Source: Reticulitermes speratus (taxonomy: Eukaryota; Arthropoda; Insecta; Blattodea; Rhinotermitidae). Taken from it: a stretch of 64,000 nucleotides of DNA. This document shows positions 12,240 to 23,549 of this stretch, in pieces. The first letter of the stretch is position 1, and every line of letters begins with the position of its first letter. The DNA is taken from contig JAJKFL010000427.1 of the NCBI GenBank assembly GCA_021186555.1, positions 21,501,238-21,565,237 of the forward strand, written 5' to 3'. Under the pieces are notes generated by a model that was not told the DNA's origin, searched no databases, and saw only the letters and a program-made list of their open reading frames with translations. Position numbers and translations under genes: made by a program.

Positions 12240-14470
12240 AGCTAGAAGTACTGGGTCTTGCTTTCCTTTATTTGTTTTGTCGTTTCTTGTCCCTCCCTTA
12301 TGCTCTGTTTTGCGTGGCAGTTAAGATTTCGAGCCAGTTTTTCATCAGGGTTCCTCGTATTTCGTCTGTCCATCTTTTGCGCCATCATCCTTTTCTTCTA
12401 CTGCCATCTGTCAATCCTAGCACCAAATCTTTCTGCAGGGAATCTGACACGCGCATTATGTGTCCGAAATATTGCAGTTTTCTTATTGTGGCTAAAGTTT
12501 CCACAGGGTGTTTGGGCGTAATTTTATTCATCACTGATGCATTCGTCCTTCTTGCTGTCCATGGTATTCTGAACAATCTTCTCCACATTCATACCTCGAA
12601 AACGTCTATCTTCCTTTTTACCTGCTTTCCTTAGCGTTCAGCGTTCGCATTCATAGAGCACTGCTGCGAAGACTATTGTCTCCACTAGCTTAACTTTTGT
12701 GTTGGTCGAAAATCCCGCGTCTTTAACAATTTTTGTAAACTTTGCCATTGATGCTTTTCTCTTGATCTCGTCTGTGGTGTAGCCGTTATTGGTGGTGAGA
12801 GCCCCTAAAACCCGTACCTTTTTACTGTGCTGATTTTGTCACCGTCTACAAAGATATTTACTTGTTCCCCAGTGCTCATTACTCTGTTTTCTTTAGGTTC
12901 AATTTGAGACCCGTCATTTGACTTCCGTTTTTGACTCTTTTTATGAGTTCGATCATATCTTCCTTGTTTTATGCTAGTAGAATGGTTATCATCTGCGTGT
13001 TGTAAGTTGTTTATTTTCGTCCCCCTATTCTGACATTTGCTTCCATATCTTCTAACCCTGCTGTTCTTATGTACTCGCTGTATAGATGAAAGAGGCCAGG
13101 AAATAAAGTACAGCCTTGCCTTACACCTCTTTGGATTGGAAATCATTCTGTTGTGCCTTGTTCAACCTGTACCTTGGCCTCATGCTCTCTGTATTCTCTT
13201 ATTAACACTATCAAATGTTTAGGTATTTTCATACTTCTCATGCTGTTCCACATCTTTAAATGCTCCACAATATCAAAAGCTTTGTAATCCATGAAGCACA
13301 GATGTAGATTTTTGTAGCGCTCCCTTGCCCTTACATTAATAATTTGGTCCCTTGTCCCGCGCCCTTTTCTGAATCCGTTCTATATACGGCTCAAGTCGTT
13401 TTACAATAATTTTCAATAGGATATTACTTGCAAGAGGAGTTAGTGCAATGGTGTGGTTATTCGTGAACTCTGACATTTCCCTTCTTGGGTAACAGTTTGA
13501 AAGTAGACTGTTTCCACTCTCGTGGCCATTTTACATTCTCTCATACTTCATTACACAAGGTGGTGATTTCTGGAATGATTTCTTCTTTGATGGCTTTTAA
13601 TAGTTCTATTTGTATGGTGTCACACCCAGGGGGTATGTTGTAAGTTCATCTAAAGCCCATCTTGACTCACCCTTCAGAATGTACGGTTCTTTCCCGCATG
13701 TTAAGTCGATGAAATCTTCGGGCTGTTCATTTGGTTTCTACAGCTCTGCTGTGTACTCCTTCCATCTTTCTAAAATTTTTATCTTTTTCGCTTATTTGTT
13801 CTCCATTTTTACCTTTTAAGCGCCTCTGTTATGGGGATAAACTGTCTAGTGATCTCTCTAATTCTCCTGAACATATTCCTTTGTTTCTTTTTCTTGTTTT
13901 TCTCCTCTAAATCGCGGTTCTTCTCTTCGATTAATCTTTCCTTATCTTTAATTGCTTCTCTTTGAAACTCTAAGTTTAATATTCTTACTTCTGACCTGTC
14001 TCCTTGTTGTTTTTCTTCCCGTCTCACTTCTGCAGTATTGATAGTTCTTTCTGTGAGCCCCTTGGGACCTTTCTTGCGTCTTTTTGTGGTATATTTTTCA
14101 TGGCAGCTTGTTTCATAATGTTTATTATCTCTGTTCATGAGTTACGGGAATCTCGGTTCTTCAGTTCTAATGTTTCGAATTCTTTTTCTGCTGCTGGTTT
14201 CATAATCTTTATTATGTCTGCCCAGAAGTTACGGGGATCTCGGTTCTTCAATTCTAAGGTTTCGAATCCTTTTTCTGTTGCATAATTATATTGTTCTGGT
14301 ATGTTCTCTAAGCCTAACTTTGTTCGCTTTAGTCTATATTCTTCTGATTCTTTAACCTTACTCTGGCTATTGCTATTAACAATTCGTGTTCGGACCCGCC
14401 GTCCGCAGAGTGATTCATGCAGATTTCCAATTTCATACCTTCGAAAGCAGTGGTTTGGAGGATCCATGGT
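12240..14470 (-). pseudogene. Non-LTR retrotransposon (LINE) relic, antisense
   Basis: Minus-strand translation gives pieces in LINE order. Around 14467-14140 is the linker between endonuclease and RT (RTKLGLENIPEQYNYATEKG, ELKNRDPRNFWADIIKIM). Around 13100-12800 lie RT fragments, and 12588-12385 holds the C-terminal tail (WRRLFRIPWTARRTN, IRKLQYFGHIMR). The frame is interrupted repeatedly by stops and shifts, and part of the palm domain is unrecognisable. A tandem duplication of 87 bp (29 codons) lies at 14111-14284. The copy is unrelated in detail to the LINEs at 25078 and 31925. Confidence 0.75.
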
Positions 14471-14700
14471 TTGCAGCGCGCTCAGGAAACTGTACGATAC
14501 TGTCCGTGTCCATTTCGTGCGATTTGATGAGTATGATCGACCGTGATTGTGGTATCGCCCACGCTAAGTGCAAGAGGAGGACGATACAAAGGTCACCTTG
14601 AAGCGTAAATTGGTGGGTTCGTTAATCTTTTCGGCAAGTACGTGTGATATTTAGAATTTCCCTTGCAAATGAAGAGCGGAACCCAACACTTTTAAGTGGC
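14471..14700. promoter_or_regulatory. CpG-rich patch; candidate Pfk promoter/5' exon region (weak)
   Basis: About 230 bases contain many CpG dinucleotides (gcgcgctc, cgtgcgat, gatcgaccg, tatcgcccacgc) directly upstream of the CpG-poor Pfk gene body. Pfk must have at least one upstream non-coding exon, because the first coding exon begins with a splice acceptor. A donor-like aagtacgtg lies at about 14636-14644. The patch could instead be the 5' part of the antisense LINE. There is no direct promoter motif. Confidence 0.2.
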
Positions 14701-15143
14701 TACATACCTTTCTGTGAAGTGTGCTTAATAATGTTTATTTCAGAAATCTGTAGGCATACCAGTGATGAAACTTTGAAATTGTAATTCAGTAACGCAACCA
14801 TTCAAACAGAACTAGTAATTCACTGAAAGCAAATTTATTATCCAAAGCTTGACATGTTTCAACCTAAGGTTGTCAAAGGGAGGTGCAGTGTAACAACGAA
14901 AAACAATCTTCGATGTACATTCAGTACCATTAGATTTCACGTGTAAAGGCTGTTAACTGGTTATGCAGTATTGAAATTATAAGTGAACAATTAAAGCTCC
15001 CTTAATATGACATTGCCACATTATTTTCGTTTCATCAGAATCATCGGTCGCTTGTCTGGAGTTAGTGACGCTGGAATCTATTTTCTTCTTTTCTGGGATT
15101 AAGCGTCACGTCCTGTAATAATAATATGGCAATGTTATGTTAC
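14701..15143. other. No gene seen
   Basis: AT-rich sequence between the CpG patch and the LINE 3' fragment. It may be an intron of Pfk if a 5' untranslated exon lies upstream. A ttgacatgtttcaacctaaggttgtcaa hairpin-like motif is at about 14848-14876. Confidence 0.3.
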
Positions 15144-15158
15144 TGAAATTAATTCATA

Positions 15159-15276
15159 ACTAACTAACTCCATGGAGCAGAGTCCTTCTTGAGAAGTTAA
15201 CAGGTCGTCAGCTAGTCAAGAAATTCCCCGCGTTTTATGGAACCAGAAGGTTCATTACCGCACTCACAAGAGCCCT
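15159..15276 (-). mobile_element. 5'-truncated LINE 3' end, with 15-bp target-site duplication
   Basis: The 118-bp insert is flanked by exact copies of tgaaattaattcata at 15144-15158 and 15277-15291. Its sequence (taactaactaactcc, then a conserved segment with ggagcagag, cttgagaag, cagctagtcaagaaa) matches the 3' end of the LINE at 31925-32560, which also starts with a (taac)n tail on the + strand. It is therefore the minus-strand 3' terminus of the same RTE-like family, truncated to its last ~118 bases. Confidence 0.85.
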
Positions 15277-15291
15277 TGAAATTAATTCATA

Positions 15292-16094
15292 CAGTTATTA
15301 AAATTAATTAATTCTTGTATGGTGTCCAAATGAATCGGCAATTTAAGTGCTGCTTGGATTTATGTGTTTCATCGGTGCCTTGTTTATCTGTCGTTATTTT
15401 AGGCTTCGTCACGTTCGTAGTTTATATCTTATATAATGTCAAGTTGGGCTGTTGATCATATGGTTTCCATTCTAGTATTGATATTTTAATTTCCTGCGTT
15501 CACATCTTAGGAAATGGTTCATTTTGCAAGTACAGTTAACAAAATATATTATGTTCACTATGTTGCTAGTGGTTGGTTCTGAGGCACTAACCTAGAATAG
15601 TTACCAGAGACATGGGTGATTCACTGTGCCTGGCATAAGTAATTTTATCAAGAGGACATTGGTGACAGAACAGATGAGTAGTAAGAGCCAGTAAGTGTTG
15701 ACTGTATAGGAACTAATACAGGTAATGCAAACATCTAACTTAAGACAACTAGTAAGGGAAAATAAATATTATAGGAGCTATGGTATAAGTAACCTAAAAA
15801 CTTTCAGAGTTACCATTTAATGGGCAAGCACTTCATCATATTTTTTTTGACGTATGTTAATACCAACGTTATTGGTTGGGCTGCACTTCAGGGCCTTCCT
15901 TACAGAAAACAGCAGGAGGAAAGTGCTGTTTGCTGGTTTTATAATGATGTGGTTGAGTTTATAAGAGTTGACTGCAGTAGTGACAGCGGAGGCCTAGGTA
16001 GCTTAGTGGTAGTGGGTGATTGTTTTCTAGATGTAAGACCTTTGTTCTTACAAGTGATGGTTTTGGTATGATACACTTCTTTGTTTGATTGCAG
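15292..16094. other. Upstream of first coding exon; no gene seen
   Basis: AT-rich and CpG-poor, ending in a good acceptor (pyrimidine-rich cacttctttgtttgattgcag) at 16094. This is presumably the 3' part of the intron between a non-coding 5' exon and the first coding exon of Pfk. Confidence 0.5.
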
Positions 16095-16212
16095 AACATT
16101 TTCACCATGTCGTCATCCCCTTCTGCAGTGTATGATAACAAGAGATTCATTGAAAGAGGGTCTCATAAAGGAAAGGGTTTAGCTGTCTTTACAAGTGGTG
16201 GAGATTCACAGG
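16095..16212 (+). CDS. Pfk: 6-phosphofructokinase, coding exon 1
   Basis: First coding exon of ATP-dependent 6-phosphofructokinase, the enzyme that phosphorylates fructose 6-phosphate to fructose 1,6-bisphosphate in cytosolic glycolysis. The start is the ATG at 16107, in good context (accATG), after 12 untranslated bases; no in-frame ATG precedes it in the exon. It encodes residues 1-35 plus one base of Gly36. The divergent tail [18 protein letters not shown] precedes the conserved [12 protein letters not shown], whose GGDS loop (31-34) binds ATP phosphates. It ends CAGG|gtatgg and leaves one base over, matched by the next exon. An upstream non-coding exon is implied by the acceptor at 16094. 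Confidence 0.95.
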
Positions 16213-16362
16213 GTATGGTGGTATTATATCTCTTAATTAGAGCTTGCAACTGTGGTGCAAAAATTATGGGTAAAACTGGACAAGTGATAATTATTATGTA
16301 TAATTAATGATTGTTAAACATGAAGACTTTGTGCTGGTGCTTTTATTCCTGGCTGAAAGTTG

Positions 16363-16870
16363 TCAGGGTGTTTGAATGATGTAAATTGTGGTAGAGGGGA
16401 AGACTGAAGATTTGTGCACCCCTAGCTTGCATATAAATTTCTGGCATCTATCCATGAAATAGTCAACAACAAGAAATATGTGGAGGTCTGTCTTCAGGGC
16501 ATTTGTAGTCAGCTGACGCCTCTCCACAACATCTTCTGGTTCAGTAAGCACTCTCAGCTCTTGAAGGTACTCCTCAGTTAGGTTGGCAGCATAAGAAAAG
16601 AACACTTCCTTCATATCAGGCTCCTCCAGACCTGGGAATCGTTTGCCTGGAACTTTGTGGGTTAATATGAAGGTGTCACTTATTTTATCCCATTGGTTGG
16701 GGAACTTCCAGAAGGCAGCAACTGCTTCAGAGGAAAGCTTCTTCCAGCAGCTGTTTGGGTGGAACACTGGTCTTGACATTATGCCTGATCTTGTCTTCAT
16801 ATTCTGTGATGTGATAAATTGTGGTTTGTTTACACTGAAATGCTATCCGCGTGTGGCAGTGCTCATTTTC
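16363..16870 (-). pseudogene. C-terminal fragment of pogo/Tigger-type transposase
   Basis: A 145-codon open frame on the minus strand (16800-16363) contains WKKLSSEAVAAFWKFPNQWD, DMKEVFFSYAANLTEEYLQE and LTTNALKTDLHIFLVVDYF. This pattern (WKKL..., then an E-rich LTEEDL segment, then a helix with VDxFM-RC-KF) recalls the region after the DDE domain in Tigger/jerky-type transposases. No catalytic domain is present. The fragment lies antisense in Pfk intron 1. The assignment is from memory of family patterns and is moderate. Confidence 0.45.
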
Positions 16871-17009
16871 TTGTCCATCTTAGCCAGTATCTCTGCGCTA
16901 TAGCAGTGACATCATTTTCCTTTTCTTTATCCTTATACCCTTCTTCAGCATGTAACATCACACCAGACATAATACATCAGTATTAGTTCTAGAAACTAAA
17001 AGCAAGTCA

Positions 17010-17670
17010 ATTTACACACACCGACATATGCACACAATAGAATTATATCTTATACATAAGCTTCGATCCTCCTACATGCTTCAGTGGATAAATTGCCAGA
17101 TGTCAGTACAACGGAATAAATTATATTAATATGTCAGTCTCACATGTACAATGTTAAAATATAAAAATATATAAAATAGCAGCTATAAATACAATAATAT
17201 GGATACTAAGGCTATTATAATGTTGACACATTCTTGGTTAAAATTCAATGATATGTCTTTGTTCACAATGTATGTAGTTATATGTGTACAAGCATAATTT
17301 TGATGTTGTACAGCACATTCCTACATAGGACACATCAATATACACCACAGGGACTTGATCCTTTTGGACTGAAAACTGAGATTAGACATTTGTATACATG
17401 AAACTACATGCATTGTAAACAAAGACATATCACTGAATTTTAACCAAGAACGTGTTAACGTCGTAATACTCATACTATTCACATTGCATTTATAGCTGTT
17501 ATTTTATATATTTCATATTTTAACATTGTGCATGTGAGATTGATGTATTAATATTATGTATTCCTTTGTATAGACATCACCATAAGGATGGCAATTTATC
17601 GCAGAAACCTGTAGGAGGGTTGAAGTTTTGTCTATAACATATAATTCTGTTGTGTGCATATGTTGGTGTG
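17010..17670. mobile_element. Inverted-repeat element, Penelope-like terminal type
   Basis: Two arms of roughly 285 bp (about 17010-17295 and 17385-17670) are near-complements: for example catatgcacacaatagaatt on the left against aattctgttgtgtgcatatg on the right, and caaagacatatcactgaatt on the right against the complementary left-arm run. Each arm contains a degraded version of the tccctgatgatggc...gaaacatgtaggagg motif seen intact at 31743-31783. The spacer is ~90 bp with no coding content. It lies within Pfk intron 1. Confidence 0.75.
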
Positions 17671-19112
17671 TATAAATGATTGCAATCACAATGCATGGAA
17701 TGAATAATATTAAACAGAAAAGCAATTGTTGAAGTATATTCTGTGTTGCACAATACCGGGGTAGCTACACAGTGAGACAGGTAGGCGGATGTGGGCTGTT
17801 GTGTACTATACCATATGCCTTTGCCAGAGCTAACATGATCAAGTGAGGTACCTGGATAAATGGTATGACAGTTCTTGCATGAATAATTAAATGACAATGG
17901 ACAGAGCAGCTAACAAGGCAAGTCTGGGGTAAATTCAACTTGTTTTCAATGCATCTCGCATAAAAATGTTTCATGCCATGTTAGTTCATGCATAACAGAG
18001 TTGTGAACAGAGCACTCACAGAATGTAAAGTTATATCAGAAATACATGGCAATACAAGAGTATAATTGGGAATGTGACGTTAAGATAATTTAGTGACAGA
18101 AAGTCAATTTACATTTATATTTTTAGTGTTATGTATGCAAGATACATGAAAACCAAAATTACTTGTGTAATCCTAGGATGTTAGGCCTTGACATTTCTTT
18201 TTAGTGACATAAAATTTAGACTGAACTGCAATAAAAGTAGTTATATTTACCAAGGGTATGCTTTGAGGTTGTGTTTCATTGATGTATAGTTATGGAAGTT
18301 GGACTTTGAGGTTTTATGTTAGTGTCCACAAGTACACAAAAGTATATACAGGGCAGACGTCAGGCCTTCAACTCTCATTTTGTTGGGAGAAACTGAACTG
18401 CATCATGGAGTTCAGGCTTTGATGTTTGTTTTGGTGGCAGGAAGTTCAGTATGTCACTTTGTGGTTTATTGACAGCAGTTTAACTTTAACAAATATTTAT
18501 AGTGAGGTTAGGCTCATAGGCTTCATTCATATCACCTTGTAGCAGTCCACTTTCCAATAGGAATTTCAGTGTCTTCTTGTAGCCTGTAAGCAGGTACACA
18601 TATGCAGAGAACCTCCCTGTCAGTATGCTGTTCTGTCACACAATTCATATTTCTTCCTCTCATCTCTAAGTGACTGCACTGTGCCTCTCACTGTGACTTT
18701 TCTGAATACAGTCCTTTCTTTCGCAACCATTTTATATGTTACCTTAGCTGTCATTGTTGGCTGTCTTGTTCTGCATATGGATGCCAATGGTTGCTACTGG
18801 ACTTTGACATAAAAAGTATGTATTGGAGGGTTATATTGACATTCATAAATTTTGATTATATTGCAAAATAGCAGTCTGTTGAATCCTGTGTTTATGTACA
18901 GTTGTGTGTTCCACATAACAAGCAACATGAATGGGTTACCAGCCCTGGATTGGATCCAATAGTGTTTGTATTGTCCATGTATAGGAAGAAGTGATCTTAC
19001 ACGGATAGAGTGAGATTTTTTATCACAAATGAAGCCCTTGTATTTTCTTAAATACTGCGACAATTTGTAGGTGTTAAAATTTGTTTTAGGCTTAGTTATG
19101 GCTTTATGTTGT

Positions 19113-19509
19113 CGACCTCGGTGGACTAGTGGTTAGCGTGCTCGCCACTGGACCCAAGGTTCGCGGGTTCGATCCCGACCGAGGTCGATGGATTTTTAAG
19201 GATGATAAAAATCCGGAGCACCACTTCCTTCGGAGGGGAAGTAAAGCCGTCGGTCCCATGTCGTAGATTTACGGCATGTAAAAGAACCTTACGGGCATGA
19301 ATAAAAATGTTGCGTAAGCCAAATTGCCTCCATTTCTCATCCAAGTCTCCTGACTGCCTGCCAGATGGCTCTGGCGTGCACATCAGGATCGATAGAACAC
19401 TAAGCGCGGCTAGCTGGCCGGTCACCAGCTGCCATGAATGCGCATGACTTAGTAACCTCGACAAGAGGAGGCCCAGGCCCATACAGGGCTGTTGAGCCAA
19501 GAATTATTA
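19113..19509 (+). repeat. tRNA-derived SINE with 17-bp target-site duplication
   Basis: Exact copies of ttatggctttatgttgt at 19096-19112 and 19510-19526 bound a ~397-bp insert. The first ~75 bases are tRNA-like: acceptor strands gacctcgg / ccgaggtc pair, the A box is tggactagtgg, the B box is ggttcgatcc, and the T stem is cggg/cccg. The anticodon stem is not well preserved. An unrelated body follows, ending in an (att)n tail. It sits in Pfk intron 1 in sense orientation. The intact duplication suggests a relatively recent insertion. Confidence 0.93.
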
Positions 19510-19844
19510 TTATGGCTTTATGTTGTATAAATACTAGCTGGCTAAATATTTCATGATTATAAGACATAGGTATATAAAATTCAACGATTCTGTTCTTATT
19601 GGATATGATGCTGTGTCAGTGGTTAATTGGACCTTTTATACCCCTGAAGATAAAGGGACTATATTCCTTCACAAGGTTAGGAACCAGGGTACCCAGTGAT
19701 GCAGCATCATATCCCAGAAGAATGGAGTCCCAACAACACCACTATGAAAACCTAAACACTCGTATGTAGAGCTTGTGATGAGAATTAACAGCATTGTTGC
19801 TTAACATTTTTTGGGTTGTTGTCCAGCTTCAATTTTTGGTGTAT

Positions 19845-19887
19845 GACCAACGTTTCGGGATCACTTGTTTGTCCCATCTTCAGGGTC
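19845..19887 (-). ncRNA. Hammerhead-ribozyme-like motif, intact core
   Basis: Minus strand: GACC, core CUGAAGA, unpaired U, hairpin GGGA...UCCC, GAA, helix III ACGU, H17 = U, then GGUC, which pairs with the initial GACC. The invariant core bases are all present. The partner copy in the right arm of the same element (21856-21898) has A instead of G12. The extra U after A9 is a deviation from the textbook core. Confidence 0.6.
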
Positions 19888-20054
19888 TTAGGTAAAAAGG
19901 ATGACAGGAGGTAAGGAACACGTGTTTATATAGGAGTGGGGTCCAATGGGTAATATTGAATGGACGAGCCAATCGGGAGGAAGGGGCAATGACCGGAGAT
20001 AGAGGGGATCCCATAGCCACTCCATCTGTTTGTTTGTAAAAATGTCCACCACAG

Positions 20055-20943
20055 GTGAAGGACCCCACTGATTCAGTGGAATGTAAGACCGCTCTCCTAC
20101 TCAAAAAATCAAAATTAGCTGAGGACATTTGCAAACGGTTACGACCCACTGGCACAAGACCTCCAAGACTCTATGGATTACCTAAGATCCATAAAGAAGG
20201 AGTCCCCTTAAGACCCATCATCAGCAACGTTGGAGCTCCTACCTACCAGCTGTCAAAATATCTGGCCACCCTACTGAGCCCCTTCGTGGGACAATCTATA
20301 CACCATGTCAAAAACTCGTCCAAGTTTGTATGCACTTTGGACTTGCTTCAATTGGGACCACGAGATATGATGGTCAGCTTCGATGTGGTTTCTTTGTTCA
20401 CAAAAGTGCCGGTTAAAGACTTACTGGATCACCTAGTCGAATCTTTGATGAAGACATACTGGCCCTATTCAGACATGTTCTCAAGTCTACATATTTCACC
20501 TATGGTGGACATTTTTACGAACAAACGGAAGGAGTGGCTATGGGATCCCTCTATCTCCGGTCATTGCCGATTTCTTCATGGAGGATTTTGAAGCGAAAGC
20601 AATACAACTAGCGACAAACAAACCAACCTGTTGGTTCCGATATGTAGATGATACTTTCGTCATCTGGCCTCATGGGACTGATAAACTAAGGAAGTTTCTG
20701 ACCCTTTTAGATAATATTAACAAAAACATACAATTTACTATGGAAACGGAGGAAGACAACCATCTGCCGTTCCTTGATATATATAAGAGACCGGATGGAA
20801 CCTTAGGACATAAAGTTTACCAGAAACCAGCGCACACCAACCTATATTTGAATGCTGATTCGCACCATCATCCGTCCAGTGAACAAGCTCTACTCAACAC
20901 CATGTTCACAGAGCCCACTCCCTGTGTGAGAGCGACAGCCTGA
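20055..20943 (+). pseudogene. Penelope-like reverse transcriptase, frameshifted
   Basis: The frame opens inside the RT fingers (no natural start; 5'-truncated). It shows RPPRLYGLPKIHKEGVPLRP, the Penelope-specific block before RT motif 1, then DMMVSFDVVSLFTKVPV (motif A). A deletion of one base in GSPLSPV near 20550 shifts the frame. The second part (20578-20943) carries FRYVDDTFVIWPHG, with the catalytic YVDD, and HLPFLDIYKRPDG. A stop at 20941 ends the RT thumb region early. The combination of this RT type with a downstream GIY-YIG domain identifies a Penelope-like element. The copy is not functional as written. Confidence 0.9.
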
Positions 20944-21189
20944 AGTATGAATTGGACTTTCTCAAAATCACCTTTAAGCAAATGGCTACAACAGTAAACT
21001 AATACACTGAGCACTCAAGTCCAATACCAAACTACCTAAACTCTATGACAAACCAGTGTCAATTGCGATGCTACCATACTTCCATACCACGTGCAACCGT
21101 CTCAGCCGATTGTTATCCAGACATAATATCAAAAGTGTTGCATTCCCGCCTAAGAAAATTTCCAGCTTCCTCCGCCCGGTGAAGGACAT

Positions 21190-21567
21190 CATGGGATTAA
21201 AAACCGCAGGGGTTTACAGGGTCCCCTGCAAATGTGGACTTGTATATATCAGACAGACGGGGAATCCATTGAAGTCAGGATAAAAGAACATCAACGCAAC
21301 ATCCTGCTACTTCAGCTGGACAAATCAGCTTTGGCGGAACATGGCTTCAACCACAACCACAAAATCTTGCTTCAAGATGTTGAAGTTCTATCCACAAAAT
21401 CTGGATATTTGGACTGCCTGATCATGGAGGCAATTGAGGTGAACCTGCACCCTAATAACATCAACAGGGAAGATGGATTGATACTTAGTGGAGCATGGAA
21501 ACCCATCATACGACTTCTGACAGAAAACAGCAAGTCTCCTTCTCTGCCACTCAATCACACCCAGTGA
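21190..21567 (+). pseudogene. Penelope-like GIY-YIG endonuclease domain, frameshifted
   Basis: AGVYRVPCKCGLVYIRQTG (about 21207-21263) is the GIY-YIG-type opening with the CxC typical of Penelope-like elements; the usual YIGxT glycine is R here. After a frameshift near 21265 the frame continues in 21232-21567 with IKEHQRNILL, SALAEHGFNHNHKI and LHPNNINREDGL, the characteristic C-terminal end. In such elements this domain nicks target DNA to prime reverse transcription. Confidence 0.85.
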
Positions 21568-21647
21568 ATACTTGGTACCAGTTCTTAGAGTTTGACTCCC
21601 CTTCCTCCCATCATGGACATTTTTCCATCTGTTGCTACAGCCAGCAA

Positions 21648-21694
<47 letters not shown>

Positions 21695-21855
21695 CCCACC
21701 ACTTCTTACCCAGTCCCTGTCAGAACCTATCATAACACACCACACCTCCCCCTTCCTTCTGATTGGCTCATCGATTCAATACTACCTGTTGGACCCCACT
21801 CCTATGTAAACACACGTTCCTTACCTCCTGGCATCCTTTTTACATTTTTACCTAA

Positions 21856-21898
21856 GACCCTGAAGATGGGACAAACAAGTGATCCCAAAACGTTGGTC
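21856..21898 (+). ncRNA. Hammerhead-like motif, degraded
   Basis: GACC, CUGAAGA, U, GGGA...UCCC, then AAA where GAA is required, ACGU, U, GGUC. It is the right-arm counterpart of 19845-19887, with the essential G12 changed to A, so it is probably inactive. Confidence 0.5.
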
Positions 21899-23205
21899 AT
21901 ACATAAAAAATTGACGCCGGGCAACAACACAAAAAATTTTAAGCAACATTACTTCCACGGCAGAAGCCTTCAATTACATATTAACAGCATTGATTGGAAG
22001 GACATAAACTATGTGCTCCTTACTTTGGAGGACTCGATTTGTTCCAGGGCCAGTTCATTTGGGATTTGTGGTGGACAAAATGACACTGGGACAGACTTTG
22101 CTCCAAGTACTCCCCTTTCCCTTGCCAGTATCGGTACACCATTGTACCCTATTCATATTTCATTCATCTGCTGTCAGTAGTATATGATCTTAGCAGCTTA
22201 CAGTGTCATTAAAAAAACACTTGCAAGAAATCCTTTTACATTTATTACATTCTTATAGAATGGTAACCAACTACCTGGTGCAGTTCTTAAGGTAAACTTC
22301 TGTTCTTACCTGACCTGTTCAACACTGCCATACCAGGGACCCTATTGTTACTCCTGTTCACATCCTTGCACACTGTTTCCATGGTATTATTCTCTAATGT
22401 TCTGACGATGGTGTACTGTAACTAAACTCATTAACTGTGTGGACTTTTTCCGCTGTCTAATATATTACAATTAATATGTTTTAGAAGCATGCCTGAAGAG
22501 GGGGGCAGATACTGTCCCTGAGACGTAATGTTGCCTTAATTATATTGTCATTACATTAGACAATGAAAAATTCACAAATTTTCTGAGTTTAGTTGTTTTT
22601 ATGGTGTCCGTTTCAGTTTTATCTTCCTCCTGCATCTTCCTGTCTCAACTATCAGTTTCTTTGTGATTTTCCAACCATAATTTTAGGGATACTACTTTTT
22701 CCTCCTCCATTTATGCTGCACATTCAAGCACTCTGACCTATAATTTAATCTTGTTGACAGTAGTAGTCACATGGACTGTGAAGCCATGTATGTGATTTTC
22801 ACCTTTCCCTTTACTGTCACCTCTTGTAGGTTGAAATACCGTTAGTGATTTATTTTCAGACATGTATAATCGTCGTTCTTGCCATCAGTTTTTTTCACCT
22901 ACGTGGAGCAGGAAAGACAGTTTCATTTTATCTTTACAGCTAATGTTGGATATTAATATGTGTGTTTTTATTTAATCACCCTGGATTGCTATATGACTTT
23001 CAAAGGAAGAAACTGCCTATCCCAGGAGAGTGGGTTTTGCGCGGACTATTTCCATTTATTGTTTGGTAGTGAAGAAGAAAATAGTCACATACAAGCAATG
23101 CAGTTGAACAAACTTTAAAACTGGCATTTAGTACTATTTGGAAGTAAAAGGAAAGTTTTTATTTTTATTTCCCCACAGATGATATAATGTTTTTGTTGGT
23201 TACAG

Positions 23206-23357
23206 GTATGAATGCAGCTGTCAGGGCTGTGGTACGAATGGGTATTTACTTGGGGTGCAAAGTATTCTTCATTAAGGAAGGTTACCAGGGAATGGTGGAT
23301 GGTGGAGATAACATTGTTGAAGCAACGTGGTCTTCTGTGTCTTCTATTATACACAAG
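23206..23357 (+). CDS. Pfk: 6-phosphofructokinase, coding exon 2
   Basis: Encodes residues 36-86. It completes the ATP-binding loop as [18 protein letters not shown], then continues [20 protein letters not shown], a stretch conserved in all animal PFKs, and ends [12 protein letters not shown]. The acceptor is gttggttacag at 23205; the first two bases GT join the single G left by exon 1 to restore the conserved glycine 36. The donor is AAG|gtagga at phase 0. No internal stop or deviation from the family is seen. Confidence 0.96.
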
Positions 23358-23549
23358 GTAGGATTTATCTCTTGGGACACTGGGTTGTGAATATGTTACA
23401 CACATCAGCTGAGGTCTATGTTGGAACATATCTGTTTGTTGTAAAGTCTGTTAAGGTAATTGCATACATGCTGTAGAAAATTTAAAAATGTGGGGTTTCT
23501 CTTGTCCTCTTTCCTGATATGAAATATGTGGGTGTTGATATTTTCACAG

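Larger units (their letters stand above)
19797..21979 (+). mobile_element. Penelope-like retroelement with inverted terminal arm and 13-bp duplication
   Basis: The element is delimited by exact copies of attaacagcattg at 19784-19796 and 21980-21992. It contains a 5'-truncated RT plus GIY-YIG frame in sense orientation (about 20055-21567) and a 3' terminal region to 21979. Its left end (19797 to about 19965) is the reverse complement of the 3' region (about 21720-21950), including the hammerhead-like motif. Between that arm and the sense ORF, about 19966-20055 encodes, on the minus strand, an RT piece reading GVAMGSPLSPVIA. That same segment also occurs in sense at about 20534-20573. A (TA)n tract lies at about 21651-21691. 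Confidence 0.85.
16213..23205 (+). other. Pfk: Pfk intron 1 (6993 bp)
   Basis: GT-AG intron filled with mobile DNA: a Tigger-like fragment, an inverted-repeat element at 17010-17670, a SINE, and a 2.2-kb Penelope-like element, each listed separately. The stretches 17671-19095 and 21993-23205 contain no recognisable gene. A weak hammerhead-like motif (cctgaagag...gagacgt) lies near 22490-22540. Confidence 0.85.

Noticed and set aside
12258-12634. Hydrophobic + strand protein frames
   Set aside because: They are antisense shadows of the LINE C-terminal region, whose minus-strand translation has recognisable RT residues.
19113-19190. Functional tRNA gene
   Set aside because: Acceptor and T arms and both promoter boxes are present, but the anticodon stem does not pair well, and the segment is the head of a 397-bp unit with a 17-bp target duplication and an (att)n tail, so it is a SINE.
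21632-22180. 182-codon protein with a YIYI repeat
   Set aside because: The frame runs through a (TA)n microsatellite and the non-coding terminal region of the Penelope-like element.
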